From: Lewinellaceae bacterium
GTDB lineage: Bacteria; Bacteroidota; Bacteroidia; Chitinophagales; Saprospiraceae
Direction of reading: 5' to 3'
Assembly: GCA_020636315.1 (NCBI GenBank)
Contig: JACJYA010000008.1
Coordinates: 186,001 to 250,000, forward strand
DNA: 64,000 nt
Shown: piece after piece, positions 1-8,640 of the stretch
How positions within the stretch are numbered: the first letter of the stretch is position 1
How the letters are laid out: each line of letters opens with the position of its first letter
Notes under the pieces: model-generated
What the model saw: the letters and a program-made list of their open reading frames with translations, nothing else
Databases searched by the model: none
What the model was told of the DNA's origin: nothing
Made by a program: the position numbers and the translations under genes

Positions 1-242
1 GTGGGATATGCGACGTGTGCACCGGCCGCACCCGCACGAAACTGGATAATGAAAGCTTCAGTAAATACCGGGAAAAGATAGAACGCCTGCTGGCCGAAGA
101 GCCGCTGAGCCTGGAGCAAATCATTGAATCTTTCGCTCCACGGCGACAGGAAGAAGTACTGAAAACTCTGGAATATCTCATCGATGAAGGCGTCATTGCC
201 GAAAGGAAAGATCACAAGTTAAGCTGGAAAAGCACTTCCTGA
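1..242 (+). CDS. recQ: ATP-dependent DNA helicase RecQ, C-terminal fragment
   Basis: The frame is open from the window edge (first full codon at base 3) and ends with TGA at 242, so only the C-terminus is present. It starts inside a GICDVC motif, which matches the last two cysteines of the four-cysteine zinc site of RecQ helicases. A winged-helix-like tail follows (EEPLSLEQIIES, then VLKTLEYLIDEGVI). RecQ is a 3'-5' DNA helicase used in recombination and repair. The helicase core lies upstream of the window. The assignment rests on about 78 residues; the zinc motif plus winged-helix tail makes RecQ likely, and another zinc-binding helicase is the alternative. Confidence 0.7.
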   Translation, partial: GICDVCTGRTRTKLDNESFSKYREKIERLLAEEPLSLEQIIESFAPRRQEEVLKTLEYLIDEGVIAERKDHKLSWKSTS

Positions 243-251
243 TCGGTATCT

Positions 252-1394
252 TTGCCCTCTCAACGCAATCTGCTCAAAGTGCCCCGCATCATCTGCACCG
301 TCACCAATGACCTGACTTATGACCAGCGCATGATCCGCATCTGCACCAGCCTGGCCCGGGCGGGCTATGAGGTTTGGCTGGTGGGGCGTAAACGGCCGGC
401 CTCCCGCCTGTTGAAGGAAGAACCTTTTCGTCAGAAGCGCCTGTCCTGTTCCTTCCAAAAGGGCAAACTGTTCTACCTGGAATACAACCTCCGCCTTTTC
501 CTTTTCCTGCTGGCCACTCCCTTTGACACAGTCTGCTCGGTTGACCTTGACACTATACTGCCAGGCTTCCTGGCCAGCCGCCTCAAAGGCAAAACCTGTG
601 TTTACGACGCCCATGAATATTTCACAGAAGTGCCGGAGGTAGTGCGCCGCCCGGCCGTAAAACGCATCTGGGAGTGGGTGGCCCGTTTTACCATCCCGCG
701 GTTGAAATACGCTTATACGGTTGGCCCCGGACTGGCCCGGCTGCTGGAAGAACGCTTTGGCATCCCTTTCGAAGTGGTCCGCAATGTGCCGCTGTCTTCC
801 ACCCGCCTCCAGAAGAATAATAACCCGGTTCATGAAAAGCCCATCATCCTTTACCAGGGCGCCCTGAATGAAGGGCGCGGGCTCGAATACGCCGTTGAGG
901 CCATGCAGGAAATAACCGGAGCCGAATTGTGGCTCGCCGGGGAAGGCGACCTGTCGGACAGCCTGAGGGATCAGGCCCGGGAAAAAAAGCTGGAAGACAA
1001 GGTGCGCTTCCTGGGCTTTATGCCTCCCGCAGAACTGCAGGCCCTGACCCCTCAGGCGCACATCGGCCTCAACCTGCTGGAAAACAAAGGCCTCAGTTAT
1101 TATTATTCCCTGGCAAATAAAGCATTTGACTACATTCAGGCCGGTGTGCCTTCCATCAATATGGCCTTCCCCGAATACGTTGCAATTCAGGAAAAGTACA
1201 ACGTTTTCATTCTTTTAGATGAACTCTCCCCTACGCTCATTCGACAAGCCGTCATTAAACTGATGCAGGAAAAAGAAGCGTATGAACAGCTGCGCAACAA
1301 CTGCCTGCAGGCGGCCAAAACCCTGAACTGGGAAAAGGAGGAGGAAATCCTGCTGGCATTCTACCGCCAGGCATGCCCCTTGGGTGTTGGGTGA
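252..1394 (+). CDS. Glycosyltransferase family 4 (GT-B fold)
   Basis: This is a 380-residue protein with the two-domain GT-B layout. The N-terminal part has the acceptor-domain look of GT4 enzymes (IICTVTNDLTYDQRM, then VYDAHEYFTEVPEVV). The C-terminal part holds the donor-sugar region: ILYQGALNEGRGLEYAVEAM near residue 199, LWLAGEGD, VRFLGFMP and NLLENKGLSYYYSLANKAFD. The DAHEYF motif is typical of Bacteroidota GT4 enzymes in exopolysaccharide or O-antigen pathways. The sugar and acceptor cannot be told. The first in-frame start is TTG at 252; a GTG at 279 is nearer the conserved domain and may be the true start. It is 10 nt downstream of recQ on the same strand and converges on the FMN glutamate-synthase-like gene. 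Confidence 0.85.
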   Translation: MPSQRNLLKVPRIICTVTNDLTYDQRMIRICTSLARAGYEVWLVGRKRPASRLLKEEPFRQKRLSCSFQKGKLFYLEYNLRLFLFLLATPFDTVCSVDLDTILPGFLASRLKGKTCVYDAHEYFTEVPEVVRRPAVKRIWEWVARFTIPRLKYAYTVGPGLARLLEERFGIPFEVVRNVPLSSTRLQKNNNPVHEKPIILYQGALNEGRGLEYAVEAMQEITGAELWLAGEGDLSDSLRDQAREKKLEDKVRFLGFMPPAELQALTPQAHIGLNLLENKGLSYYYSLANKAFDYIQAGVPSINMAFPEYVAIQEKYNVFILLDELSPTLIRQAVIKLMQEKEAYEQLRNNCLQAAKTLNWEKEEEILLAFYRQACPLGVG

Positions 1395-1427
1395 AATCGG
1401 GATTCGGGAATCATGGATTCGGGAGTT
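1384..1427. repeat. Degenerate heptad-like repeat between convergent genes
   Basis: The short gap between the GT4 gene and the FMN gene holds GGATTCGGGA twice, about 20 bases apart, with related GGGATT/GGGAAT words. It looks like a small relic of the 7-bp repeat elements found at 18.7, 28.7, 31.7 and 48.7 kb. It overlaps the last codons of both genes. Confidence 0.4.
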
Positions 1428-3039
1428 AGTAATCGATCCCTACCGCCGAGGGCTCGAAAGAATCGGCCCGCGCCAGCCGCCAGTCCCTTTTCCAGCTGGC
1501 CGGCACGGTATCTTCGTTGAGCAGGCAGAAAGCCGGGATGTAAGGGAACAACTCGCCGTAGGAGCGGCTCTCACTCATGCTCACCCGGCGGTAGATGAAA
1601 TCGCGGGTGATCTGAGAAGTGGAGCGGATACCGGCGGCCCCCATCAACTCCACAAACCCCTTGACCGTTTCATGATGGAAATTGGCCACCCGCTGCTTCT
1701 TATCGGCCACTACCAGCCCCCTCATCAGTTCCGGGTTCTGAGTGGTTACTCCGGTCGGGCAGGTATTCTTGTTACACTCCAGAGCCTGGATGCACCCCAG
1801 AGCCATCATCATCGCCCGTGCGCTGTAGCAGGCATCAGCTCCAATGGCCATCGCCCGGAAGATGTGAAAACCCGTGGAGATCTTTCCGGAGGTAAATATC
1901 TTGATCTTGTCTTTCAATCCAAAGCCAACCAGTGCATCGTAAACCGTAGCGAGGCCCTCTTTGAAGGGCATGCCCACGGAGTTGGAAAACTCCAGGGGCG
2001 CCGCCCCGGTACCTCCCTCTCCCCCATCCACCGTTATGAAATCCGGATAGATCTCTGTTTGAAGCATAGCCTTACAGATGGCTATGAATTCGGTGCGATG
2101 CCCAAGGCAAAGCTTAAAACCTATGGGCTTGCCCCCGGACAATTCTCTCATTTGCTGAATGAATTCCAGAAGGCCGACAGGCGTCCGGAAAGCCTTGTGA
2201 TAGGGCGGCGAGAGGACCGCCTCGTAGGGTTTCACGCCTCTTATGGCGGCGATCTCCGGCGTATTCTTTCTGGCGGGGAGGATGCCTCCGTGGCCGGGCT
2301 TGGCCCCCTGAGAAAGTTTGAGTTCGATCATCTTGACCGCGTCGTCGGCCGTCAGCTCAGCAAATTTCTCTGCCGAAAAGCCCCCATCCGCCGTGCGGCA
2401 ACCGAAATAGCCGGTCCCAACCTGATAGATCAGGCCACCTCCGTGCATTTTATGATAAGAACTGATGCCTCCCTCTCCCGTGTTGTGAGCAAAACCACCG
2501 ATGCGGGCTCCGCCATTGAGCGCCATCACGGCATTTTTGCTCAAAGAGCCAAAACTCATGGCCGATACGTTTAAAATACTGGCGCTGTACGGTTTCCGGC
2601 ATTGAGGCCCTCCCACCAGAATGCGGGGGTCGTGGTCCAGTTCATCAAAATCAATAGCGGCAATGGAGTGGTTCATCCATTCGTAACCCTCCTCATAAAC
2701 ATCGAGCTGGGTGCCAAAAGGGGTGGTATCCAGTTCCCTTTTGGCGCGCTGGTAAATGACCGACCGAAAGATCCGGCTGAAGGGCCGCCCCTCGGTATCC
2801 CCCTCTACGAAATACTGATAAAGCTTGGGGCGAAGCTCTTCCATCCAGTATCGCCCCCTGCCCAGGATCGGGAAATTGCGCATGATGGTGTGCCTGCTCT
2901 GCACCATGTCATAACTGCCCAGCAGAATTATCGGGCCAAGCAATAAAAATGCCCACCAGAAAGGAGGCCACACAAAAAGAGCGAGGGCAGCCAGTGCGAC
3001 GGAGGAAAAAATGGAAAAAAGGATAAACTCGTTTCTCAT
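1426..3039 (-). CDS. Membrane-anchored FMN-binding glutamate synthase family protein
   Basis: About 537 residues. The N-terminus has two hydrophobic stretches (FILFSIFSSVALAALALFVW, then WWAFLLLGPIILL). The rest is the FMN-binding TIM-barrel domain of the glutamate synthase large subunit: SAMSFGSLSKNAVMALN, NTGEGGISSYH, QGAKPGHGGILP, TVDGGEGGTGAAPLEF, and the cysteine-bearing ALECNKNTCPTG that binds the 3Fe-4S cluster in GltB. It lacks the glutamine amidotransferase domain and there is no GltD partner nearby, so it is probably not a complete glutamate synthase. Such stand-alone proteins are common but poorly characterised oxidoreductases. I chose the ATG at 3039, which places the hydrophobic anchor at the N-terminus; an ATG at 3090 would add 17 unlikely residues. 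Confidence 0.85.
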   Translation of the reverse strand: MRNEFILFSIFSSVALAALALFVWPPFWWAFLLLGPIILLGSYDMVQSRHTIMRNFPILGRGRYWMEELRPKLYQYFVEGDTEGRPFSRIFRSVIYQRAKRELDTTPFGTQLDVYEEGYEWMNHSIAAIDFDELDHDPRILVGGPQCRKPYSASILNVSAMSFGSLSKNAVMALNGGARIGGFAHNTGEGGISSYHKMHGGGLIYQVGTGYFGCRTADGGFSAEKFAELTADDAVKMIELKLSQGAKPGHGGILPARKNTPEIAAIRGVKPYEAVLSPPYHKAFRTPVGLLEFIQQMRELSGGKPIGFKLCLGHRTEFIAICKAMLQTEIYPDFITVDGGEGGTGAAPLEFSNSVGMPFKEGLATVYDALVGFGLKDKIKIFTSGKISTGFHIFRAMAIGADACYSARAMMMALGCIQALECNKNTCPTGVTTQNPELMRGLVVADKKQRVANFHHETVKGFVELMGAAGIRSTSQITRDFIYRRVSMSESRSYGELFPYIPAFCLLNEDTVPASWKRDWRLARADSFEPSAVGIDY

Positions 3040-3223
3040 CGGTTCATTTTGCGTTTGGATCAAATTTATAGAATTGGGGCCGAAAACCATGAGGGCTGGT
3101 TAATTATCCCGGGTTCGACAGGTAACCTCCCGCTTTCAACCAGCCAGGCGTTTCGGCATTTTGGTGTTTCGGTTTTACGGCCGCAGCTTATAGCACAGGA
3201 ATGGGCTATACTTGGATAATGCT

Positions 3224-4105
3224 CTATGCCAATTCCTCCAGGAAAATACTTAGTTTGTACAGGTCCAGAAAGAACAGAGAGGGACGGCGGGACAACAGGT
3301 TTCGCCGGAGCAGGGGGCGCAGCGGCCTCAAGCCAATCTTTACTAAATGGCCCAACCCCAACCGTTGGAGTTGCTGATAAAAAGCGCCGATACGAGTCTC
3401 AGTTTCCGTACCGGAACGGTACAAAAACGCCAGGTTGCAGACCCCTTTCCTGGTTTTATCCAGAAAAGCCTCGGCCGGCTCCAGCCCGATATGCACCAGG
3501 GGATTATCCAAGTGTTTAACCGGCACTTTTCTCTTCCGGAGCTCCATTCCAAAAAGGGTATCCTCATGGCCGTATTGCAGCAGGCGTTCATCAAAGCGAA
3601 TAGACTGGAAAACGACGGCGGGAATGAGGAAATTATTGGTCATAAAATGGTGATAGGGCTGTTCCCGGCGCCGGGCCGGCGACATCTGCTCCCGGCGGGA
3701 ACCGTAGAGCCAGTGCAGGTAAAGCTGTGGGTCTGCCGGCGGCTCCGCCCGGTAAACCCGACCGCCATAGAGCAGGCTTTCTTCGTCCAGGGCCTCCAGG
3801 TAACGGCGCAGGTAAGCATCATCCGGCACTTCCGAATCGCAATCCATAAAAAGGAGATGAGAACCGCGCGCCGCATCGGCGAGCACATTCCGGATACGGG
3901 ACCGACCCAGGTTCTGGGGCAACTCCTTATACACGGCCATGGGAAGGCCGGCCAATTCCCGGTTAAGGGTTTTCCAGTGCGCTTCGGAGCCGTCATCGAA
4001 GCAGAGTATCTCCACCGCTGCGGGAAAAGCGGCAGCCTGGCGATGCAGCTCGCCGGCCAACCGGCGGACGTCAAAATTGTATATCGGGATGAGAATAGAC
4101 AGCAT
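3224..4105 (-). CDS. Glycosyltransferase family 2
   Basis: A 293-residue GT-A enzyme. It begins with MLSILIPIYNFDVRRL, the usual first strand of GT2, followed by EILCFDDGS for the nucleotide. LLFMDCDSEVPDDAY carries the DxD-type metal-binding motif. GHEDTLFGMELRKRK is the ED-type acceptor-site motif. The C-terminal 60 residues are basic and leucine-rich and may lie on the membrane. I chose the ATG at 4105 because it begins the conserved strand and sits 11 nt after the histidine kinase stop. In-frame ATGs at 4138 and 4231 would overlap the kinase gene. Donor and acceptor are unknown. Co-transcription with the kinase is likely from the spacing. Confidence 0.85.
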   Translation of the reverse strand: MLSILIPIYNFDVRRLAGELHRQAAAFPAAVEILCFDDGSEAHWKTLNRELAGLPMAVYKELPQNLGRSRIRNVLADAARGSHLLFMDCDSEVPDDAYLRRYLEALDEESLLYGGRVYRAEPPADPQLYLHWLYGSRREQMSPARRREQPYHHFMTNNFLIPAVVFQSIRFDERLLQYGHEDTLFGMELRKRKVPVKHLDNPLVHIGLEPAEAFLDKTRKGVCNLAFLYRSGTETETRIGAFYQQLQRLGLGHLVKIGLRPLRPLLRRNLLSRRPSLFFLDLYKLSIFLEELA

Positions 4106-4115
4106 GAAGCACGGC

Positions 4116-5171
4116 TTATTTGAGGATGGCAGGCTCATCGGCTGCCTTTCCGGATAGCGGAAGGCTGAAAAAGATGGCCAGCCCCCCTTCTTCCGCCGCT
4201 TCGGCCCATATTCTCCCATTGTGAAGCTCAACGATGCGGCGGCAAATGCTCAGCCCCAGGCCGGCCCCGCCCTTTCCTCGTGGATTCAGGCGCTGGAAAG
4301 GCATGAAGATCGATTCCAGGTACTCGGGGCCAACGCCCTGGCCATTATCTTTCAGTACAAAAACTCCGCCAGCCTGGCTGTCTGGCCGAAAACAGAGTTC
4401 TACTGCCAGGCCCTTTTCTTCTTTTCTGAACTCTATAGCATTCTCCAGCAGGTAAATGGCGAGGTGGTAGAACAAATCGGGGTCTCCGAACACTTCGGGC
4501 AGCGGAGCTATTTCCAGGGAGCCGGAATAGTCCTTTCGCTCCCGCTGAAGGCCATCCCATGCCCGGCGGGCAGATTGTTCCAGATTGACCGCAGCACGAG
4601 CCAGCTGATCTATACCCTGGAGGCCCGAAAAGAAGAGCAGTTTCTCCAAAGCCTGGTCCATCCGCTTCCCGCTTTCAATAATAAAGCCCAGGTAATGGCC
4701 CGCAGTCTCCACCTCCCCTTCCGACAATTTTCTCTCCAGCAACTGGCCGAAACTGGTCATGGAGCGCACCGATTCCTTCAGGTCATGAGAAGCGGCAAAA
4801 AGAAAATTATTGAGGTTTTCATTGGTATTTTCCAGGCGTTCAAGATTCTCGCGCAATTCTTCTTTAGCCTGATGTAACATTTTATTTCTTGCCGATAATT
4901 GCCGGTTGGCCTTTATTCTCTGGCGAATGTTAACAAGCAACAGGGCTACGAGGACGATGAGTGTCAACAGGCCTCCCGCAAGCCAGTGGGCGGATACCCG
5001 GTACTGGCGAAACGGCGCAGTTTTCTCTTCCAGGCCTTTCTCCTGTAGAGCGGTTACCTCCGGCTGCCCGCCCCAATCCTGCCGGCCGGATTGGGCCGAG
5101 GCATAGAATGAAAGGGCCAGGAACAGGATCGCCGGTAGCAGCAGCCTGCCTGTCCACGCTAACAATTTCAT
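4116..5171 (-). CDS. Membrane sensor histidine kinase
   Basis: A 351-residue kinase. A signal peptide occupies residues 1-26, followed by a short periplasmic stretch of about 35 residues, one transmembrane helix (LLTLIVLVALLLV, about 68-82) and a coiled-coil linker rich in Glu, Asn and Leu. The phosphoacceptor is in ASHDLKESVRSM (HisKA). The ATPase domain shows LLENAIEFR (N box), DNGQGVG (G1), FMPFQRL (F box) and GAGLGLSICRRIVELHNG (G2). All catalytic motifs are intact. The periplasmic region is too short for a known sensor domain. No response regulator is encoded next to it, so it is an orphan kinase here. It is upstream of a GT2 gene that it may share a transcript with. Confidence 0.88.
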   Translation of the reverse strand: MKLLAWTGRLLLPAILFLALSFYASAQSGRQDWGGQPEVTALQEKGLEEKTAPFRQYRVSAHWLAGGLLTLIVLVALLLVNIRQRIKANRQLSARNKMLHQAKEELRENLERLENTNENLNNFLFAASHDLKESVRSMTSFGQLLERKLSEGEVETAGHYLGFIIESGKRMDQALEKLLFFSGLQGIDQLARAAVNLEQSARRAWDGLQRERKDYSGSLEIAPLPEVFGDPDLFYHLAIYLLENAIEFRKEEKGLAVELCFRPDSQAGGVFVLKDNGQGVGPEYLESIFMPFQRLNPRGKGGAGLGLSICRRIVELHNGRIWAEAAEEGGLAIFFSLPLSGKAADEPAILK

Positions 5172-5440
5172 TTATGGTTACGCCGTTTAACTCCCGAATG
5201 GCCCTTCTTTTTTCTTCTTTATTTTTCCAATCTCCCCTTTAGCACCCTGTCAAAATCGATGGGCCATCCGAATTATCGAAAATTTTAAACAATATTTACT
5301 TAAATCCAACCTTATTTTTTAAAAAAAGTAACAGGGTTTTCAAACAATTTTCTAAATTGTTATTCTTCCGGCGGCCATGTGGGGAACCTCTTCCGAACCC
5401 AACAGCAAATCAATTAATCTCAACAACACCAGTTTTCTTT
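5172..5440. other. AT-rich intergenic region between divergent genes
   Basis: This 269-bp gap separates the divergently transcribed histidine kinase and GH13-like genes, so it should hold both promoters. The stretch around 5270-5365 is markedly A/T-rich compared with the coding sequence. I see no convincing TTTG/TAnnTTTG pair, operator or hairpin. Confidence 0.5.
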
Positions 5441-7309
5441 ATGGGAAGGCAGATACCGTTGGCCCTTTTTCTTACACTTCTGCTCTGCTGTCCGGCTATG
5501 AGTCAGGATTTTGTTTTGCAGGGGTGCTACTGGAGCTGCCCGGAGGACGATCCGAACATGGAAGTGGATTCCGCCACCCTGCAGTTCTGGGTCAGCCGTA
5601 TGAATGATCAGGCGCCTGAATTGTCCCATGCCGGTTTTTCTTATCTGTGGCTTCCTTCGTTGAGAAAAAACAGCCCTGAGGCCGTCAGGTCCCTGATGGA
5701 AGGGTTGCAGCAAAACGGCATCTACCCCATTGCTGACCTGGAAGTCGGCAATGACAGCTTCTCTTTCCGGCAGCAGGCCGACAACCTTCTGAAGCGCTTC
5801 AACGTCCAGGCCTACAGCCTGCACCGCAGACAGGAGATCGACCCTGTAACAACCGCCAGAGAGATCAATGAAATGTTTGTAAACGGGACACTTCCCAGGT
5901 TGGTGGTTGCCGCTCTGCCCTTCCCGGCTGAACCGGCCAGGCTGGGAAAATGGGCTGCCGAAGTCATTTTTTACCTCAACCCTGCCGCCCGCCCTGAGAT
6001 CGACCCCAGAGTTTACGACTATCCGCTGCGGGAAGCCCTCCGGCAGGCCTGTACCGACACTACCTATGATGTGCGGCGCATTTTCCAGCAAAGTGTCCGG
6101 GACGCTTCGTCCATTTCGGGGTTCAACATCATGACCATGGCCAACCACCCCGTTTTTAAAAACCAGAACAACCGGAAAGGAGACTGGGACGACCCCATCT
6201 CCGACCCTCTCCTGGCCTACGCCTATATCCTCACCAACAATCAACTGGGGCTGCCTACCGTTTACTACGGGGATTATTACGGCCAGCAGTCGGAACTTCC
6301 GGAATACCTGGACAAAAAACCCCTGAAAGAAGAGATCAACCGCCTGATCAAAGCCCATAAAGAGTACGTTTACGGGTCAACCGCTGTGGAATACCTCAAC
6401 CGCTTCAATACTGACAAATCCTCTTTTTACCTTTCCGCCCGCAATGGGGCGGACAGCACGCGTGCCCTGATCTTCCAGATGGACGGCACCAACACCCCGG
6501 CAGGAAAAGCCAGCACCGGCAGCGGCAAAGATGTACTGGTGGCCATTAATTTCAGTTTTGACACCCTGGAAGTGATCCAGGAGGTCAACTCCTCCAATAT
6601 TCGCATCGGAGACCACTTTACCGACGTATTAGGCACCTCCCTCAGCCCCCGGTTAGCGGTATTTAACGATACGGCCCATACCATTCCCTATGCCGTCCTT
6701 CTGAAAGTGCCTCCCCGGTCCTTCGGAGCCTGGGTACAAGGGAGGGCTGAAAAAGTGAACGCCAGCCGGATAAGCCTTTCGGCTTCCAGTTTAACTGATT
6801 ACATCGAACTGGCCTGGGAAGTTGCCTATGAAACGCAGGCCATAGGCTATGAAGTAGAGCGGTCTGTAAATGGAAATGCCTTCAAATCCCTGGCGAGTAT
6901 GGCCTCCATCGGCCAGGGAGAGGAGAGCGCTTCTTACGTGTTTATCGATAAAGACGTCTTTCCCAACGAAAAGCTGCAATACCGAATAAAGATGCTGGAC
7001 AAAGAGGGCGGAGTTGAATATTCTCCTCTCGTCCAATCCCGCCTTCTGGATAGAGAGCTGAGCTTTGAGTTAATGGAAGGGAAAGGCGATTGGGCCAAAG
7101 TCATTCGGGTGAAGAGCAATTACGAGGCAAGAGGAGAGGTCGAAGTCTTTGATGCAAAGGGCTCCCGGGTTTTCCACCGCACGGAAAATATCCGGAAGGG
7201 AGATAACATCACTCCGCTGGACCTGAGCCGGCTGCCCGACGGCGTCTATTTCCTGAACTTCTCCGCCGGCAAAGACAAAAACTGGTCAAAAAGGCTGGTC
7301 AAGCGGTAA
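5441..7309 (+). CDS. Secreted GH13-like protein, catalytic residues lost, T9SS sorting domain
   Basis: About 622 residues with a signal peptide (LALFLTLLLCCPAMSQ). The fold is readable as alpha-amylase subfamily GH13_5: VLQGCYWSCP near the N-terminus, LSHAGFSYLWLPS, YDYPLREALRQA, and a well preserved DPLLAYAYILTNNQLGLPTV followed by YYGDYYG. The catalytic sites are not preserved. Region I (usually DVVxNH) reads ADLEVGND. The region that should hold the nucleophile Asp reads RLVVAALPFP. The acid/base Glu segment is missing. Region IV (usually NHD) reads ANHP. The C-terminus has a fibronectin-like part and a T9SS sorting domain ending in DGVYFLNFSAGK and KRLVKR. It is probably exported and surface-attached, perhaps binding glycans without cleaving them. 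The start is the ATG at 5441; upstream in-frame codons do not precede a signal peptide. Confidence 0.85.
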   Translation: MGRQIPLALFLTLLLCCPAMSQDFVLQGCYWSCPEDDPNMEVDSATLQFWVSRMNDQAPELSHAGFSYLWLPSLRKNSPEAVRSLMEGLQQNGIYPIADLEVGNDSFSFRQQADNLLKRFNVQAYSLHRRQEIDPVTTAREINEMFVNGTLPRLVVAALPFPAEPARLGKWAAEVIFYLNPAARPEIDPRVYDYPLREALRQACTDTTYDVRRIFQQSVRDASSISGFNIMTMANHPVFKNQNNRKGDWDDPISDPLLAYAYILTNNQLGLPTVYYGDYYGQQSELPEYLDKKPLKEEINRLIKAHKEYVYGSTAVEYLNRFNTDKSSFYLSARNGADSTRALIFQMDGTNTPAGKASTGSGKDVLVAINFSFDTLEVIQEVNSSNIRIGDHFTDVLGTSLSPRLAVFNDTAHTIPYAVLLKVPPRSFGAWVQGRAEKVNASRISLSASSLTDYIELAWEVAYETQAIGYEVERSVNGNAFKSLASMASIGQGEESASYVFIDKDVFPNEKLQYRIKMLDKEGGVEYSPLVQSRLLDRELSFELMEGKGDWAKVIRVKSNYEARGEVEVFDAKGSRVFHRTENIRKGDNITPLDLSRLPDGVYFLNFSAGKDKNWSKRLVKR

Positions 7310-7310
7310 T

Positions 7311-7829
7311 TTACAACTCAAGGAGCCCATCGGGTAAATTCATTTCAATCCGCTGCTTTTCCACATCTACCGCAGTGATCAGGCTATCGGCCAGTGGAAT
7401 GAGGATCTCCCGCCCCTGATAAGGCACTACGGCCATCATTTGCTGGGGAAGTTCAAGTACTTCCTGAATGCGGCCCAACTCTCCCACTACCCTGTCCACA
7501 ACCTGAAAGCCTTCCAACGCGCTGAGGTCAAAAGGTTGCTCCAGGGAATCTCCGGATACCTCTTCCCGCAACAGCAACAGTTCCTTCCCCGCCAGTTCAA
7601 GTGCCTCTTCCCGGGTATCGACTTCTTCCAGTTTGATGATTAGAGGCGCATCGTTGTGAATGTATTCGATAAAGAATGGAACGGGTTTCCCCAAAAGCTC
7701 GATAAAGATCACAGAAGCGTCGAAAAGGTCGTCGAGGAATTGTTCTCTGACCTTAAATTTCAGGGCGCCTTCCGTGCCGAAGGCCTTTCCCGTGCGGCCG
7801 ATGCTGAGGTATTCTTCCATCTGGATCAT
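7311..7829 (-). CDS. rimM: Ribosome maturation factor RimM
   Basis: A 172-residue protein with the two RimM parts: an N-terminal beta-barrel (EYLSIGRTGKAFGTEGALKF) and a C-terminal PRC-barrel (VVDRVVGELGRIQEVLELPQ, then EILIPLADSLITAVD). RimM binds S19 and helps mature the 30S head. The ATG at 7829 overlaps the TGA of the upstream lipoprotein gene as ATGA, which suggests translational coupling; a second ATG at 7820 is an alternative. The 3' end meets the GH13-like gene with one base between stops. Confidence 0.93.
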   Translation of the reverse strand: MIQMEEYLSIGRTGKAFGTEGALKFKVREQFLDDLFDASVIFIELLGKPVPFFIEYIHNDAPLIIKLEEVDTREEALELAGKELLLLREEVSGDSLEQPFDLSALEGFQVVDRVVGELGRIQEVLELPQQMMAVVPYQGREILIPLADSLITAVDVEKQRIEMNLPDGLLEL

Positions 7830-8623
7830 TGATAACTGATGAGGCGTTGCCGGAGGCTGAACCCTTTCTCTGCTTTTTCTTCCCAGGGAAGGAGCCGGCA
7901 GGTATCTCCCGTTTCGAAATTACAGCAGAATTCACAAACCGTATCCAGGATGTCCAGCTCCCGGTAAACAAGCCCTATTCCTCTGGCGTACTTTTCGGTT
8001 GCCACCCGGAGGTTCAGTAAAGCAGAAAGGTCGTTGAGGTACCGGTTATCCGCATTGCGCACCGTCACAACATCTTCGAATTCCAAAGCTCCGACAGCCT
8101 CAGGCGCCCCGGCCTCCAGAATGCGGTAATCCCAACCTGAGAACATTTCAATACTTTCTCCGGCCACAAAAACGATCCTGGAGTCATCAAAAAAGGCATT
8201 GCCGTCCCAAAACTTGCCCATTCTGACGGGAAAAACGAGTTTGGTAAACCGGAGATTGTCTTCCGTACGGGTTGCCCGCTGTTCATCGCGTGAAAGGGTA
8301 AATACCTTTTCGGGCTTCCAGGGCAGGGAATCGCTGCGGCGGTAGTAGCGTTCTACCCGGTACAGCACCTGCCCTGTATTGTCCGGCAGAGTGTCGGCAA
8401 TGGTTTCCCGGATGTAAGTCCGGAAACTGTCCCTGGCGATGCCTCCGACAACCGGGTTATAGATAATGGAATCCACCTCGTATTCCCAGCTTCTTCCCAC
8501 CTCCAGCGGGAAATAATCATACCCGAAATCATCAATGCCGGGATCTTCTACCTCACTTTTGTTGCAGGTGAGAAGAAGGAGAGCAATCGCAGCCAAAAGG
8601 AGGTTCCGGGATCTTAAAGGCAT
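7826..8623 (-). CDS. Putative lipoprotein of unknown function
   Basis: A 265-residue protein that starts with a lipoprotein signal (LLLAAIALLLLTC, cysteine at about residue 20), so it should be lipidated at the inner or outer membrane. The mature part is rich in aromatic residues and acidic turns (GYDYFPLEVGRSWEYEVDSI) and has a cysteine cluster near the end (TVCEFCCNFETGDTC). I do not recognise a named family, though the PLEVGRSWEYEVDSI opening is common in Bacteroidota lipoproteins with beta-rich folds. Its stop overlaps the rimM start (ATGA). It lies 17 nt downstream of mnmA, so mnmA, this gene and rimM may form one operon. Confidence 0.75.
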   Translation of the reverse strand: MPLRSRNLLLAAIALLLLTCNKSEVEDPGIDDFGYDYFPLEVGRSWEYEVDSIIYNPVVGGIARDSFRTYIRETIADTLPDNTGQVLYRVERYYRRSDSLPWKPEKVFTLSRDEQRATRTEDNLRFTKLVFPVRMGKFWDGNAFFDDSRIVFVAGESIEMFSGWDYRILEAGAPEAVGALEFEDVVTVRNADNRYLNDLSALLNLRVATEKYARGIGLVYRELDILDTVCEFCCNFETGDTCRLLPWEEKAEKGFSLRQRLISYQ

Positions 8624-8640
8624 TGAAATTGTGATATTTT

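Noticed and set aside
219..1061. Long ORF on the minus strand over the GT4 gene
   Set aside because: It is a shadow of the GT4 gene, with no motif of its own.
1384..2574. Plus-strand ORF over the FMN glutamate-synthase-like gene
   Set aside because: No recognisable domain; lies opposite a clear gene.
3110..3125. GGTTCGACAGG as a tmRNA or tRNA T-arm
   Set aside because: No acceptor stem or other conserved tmRNA/tRNA parts around it.
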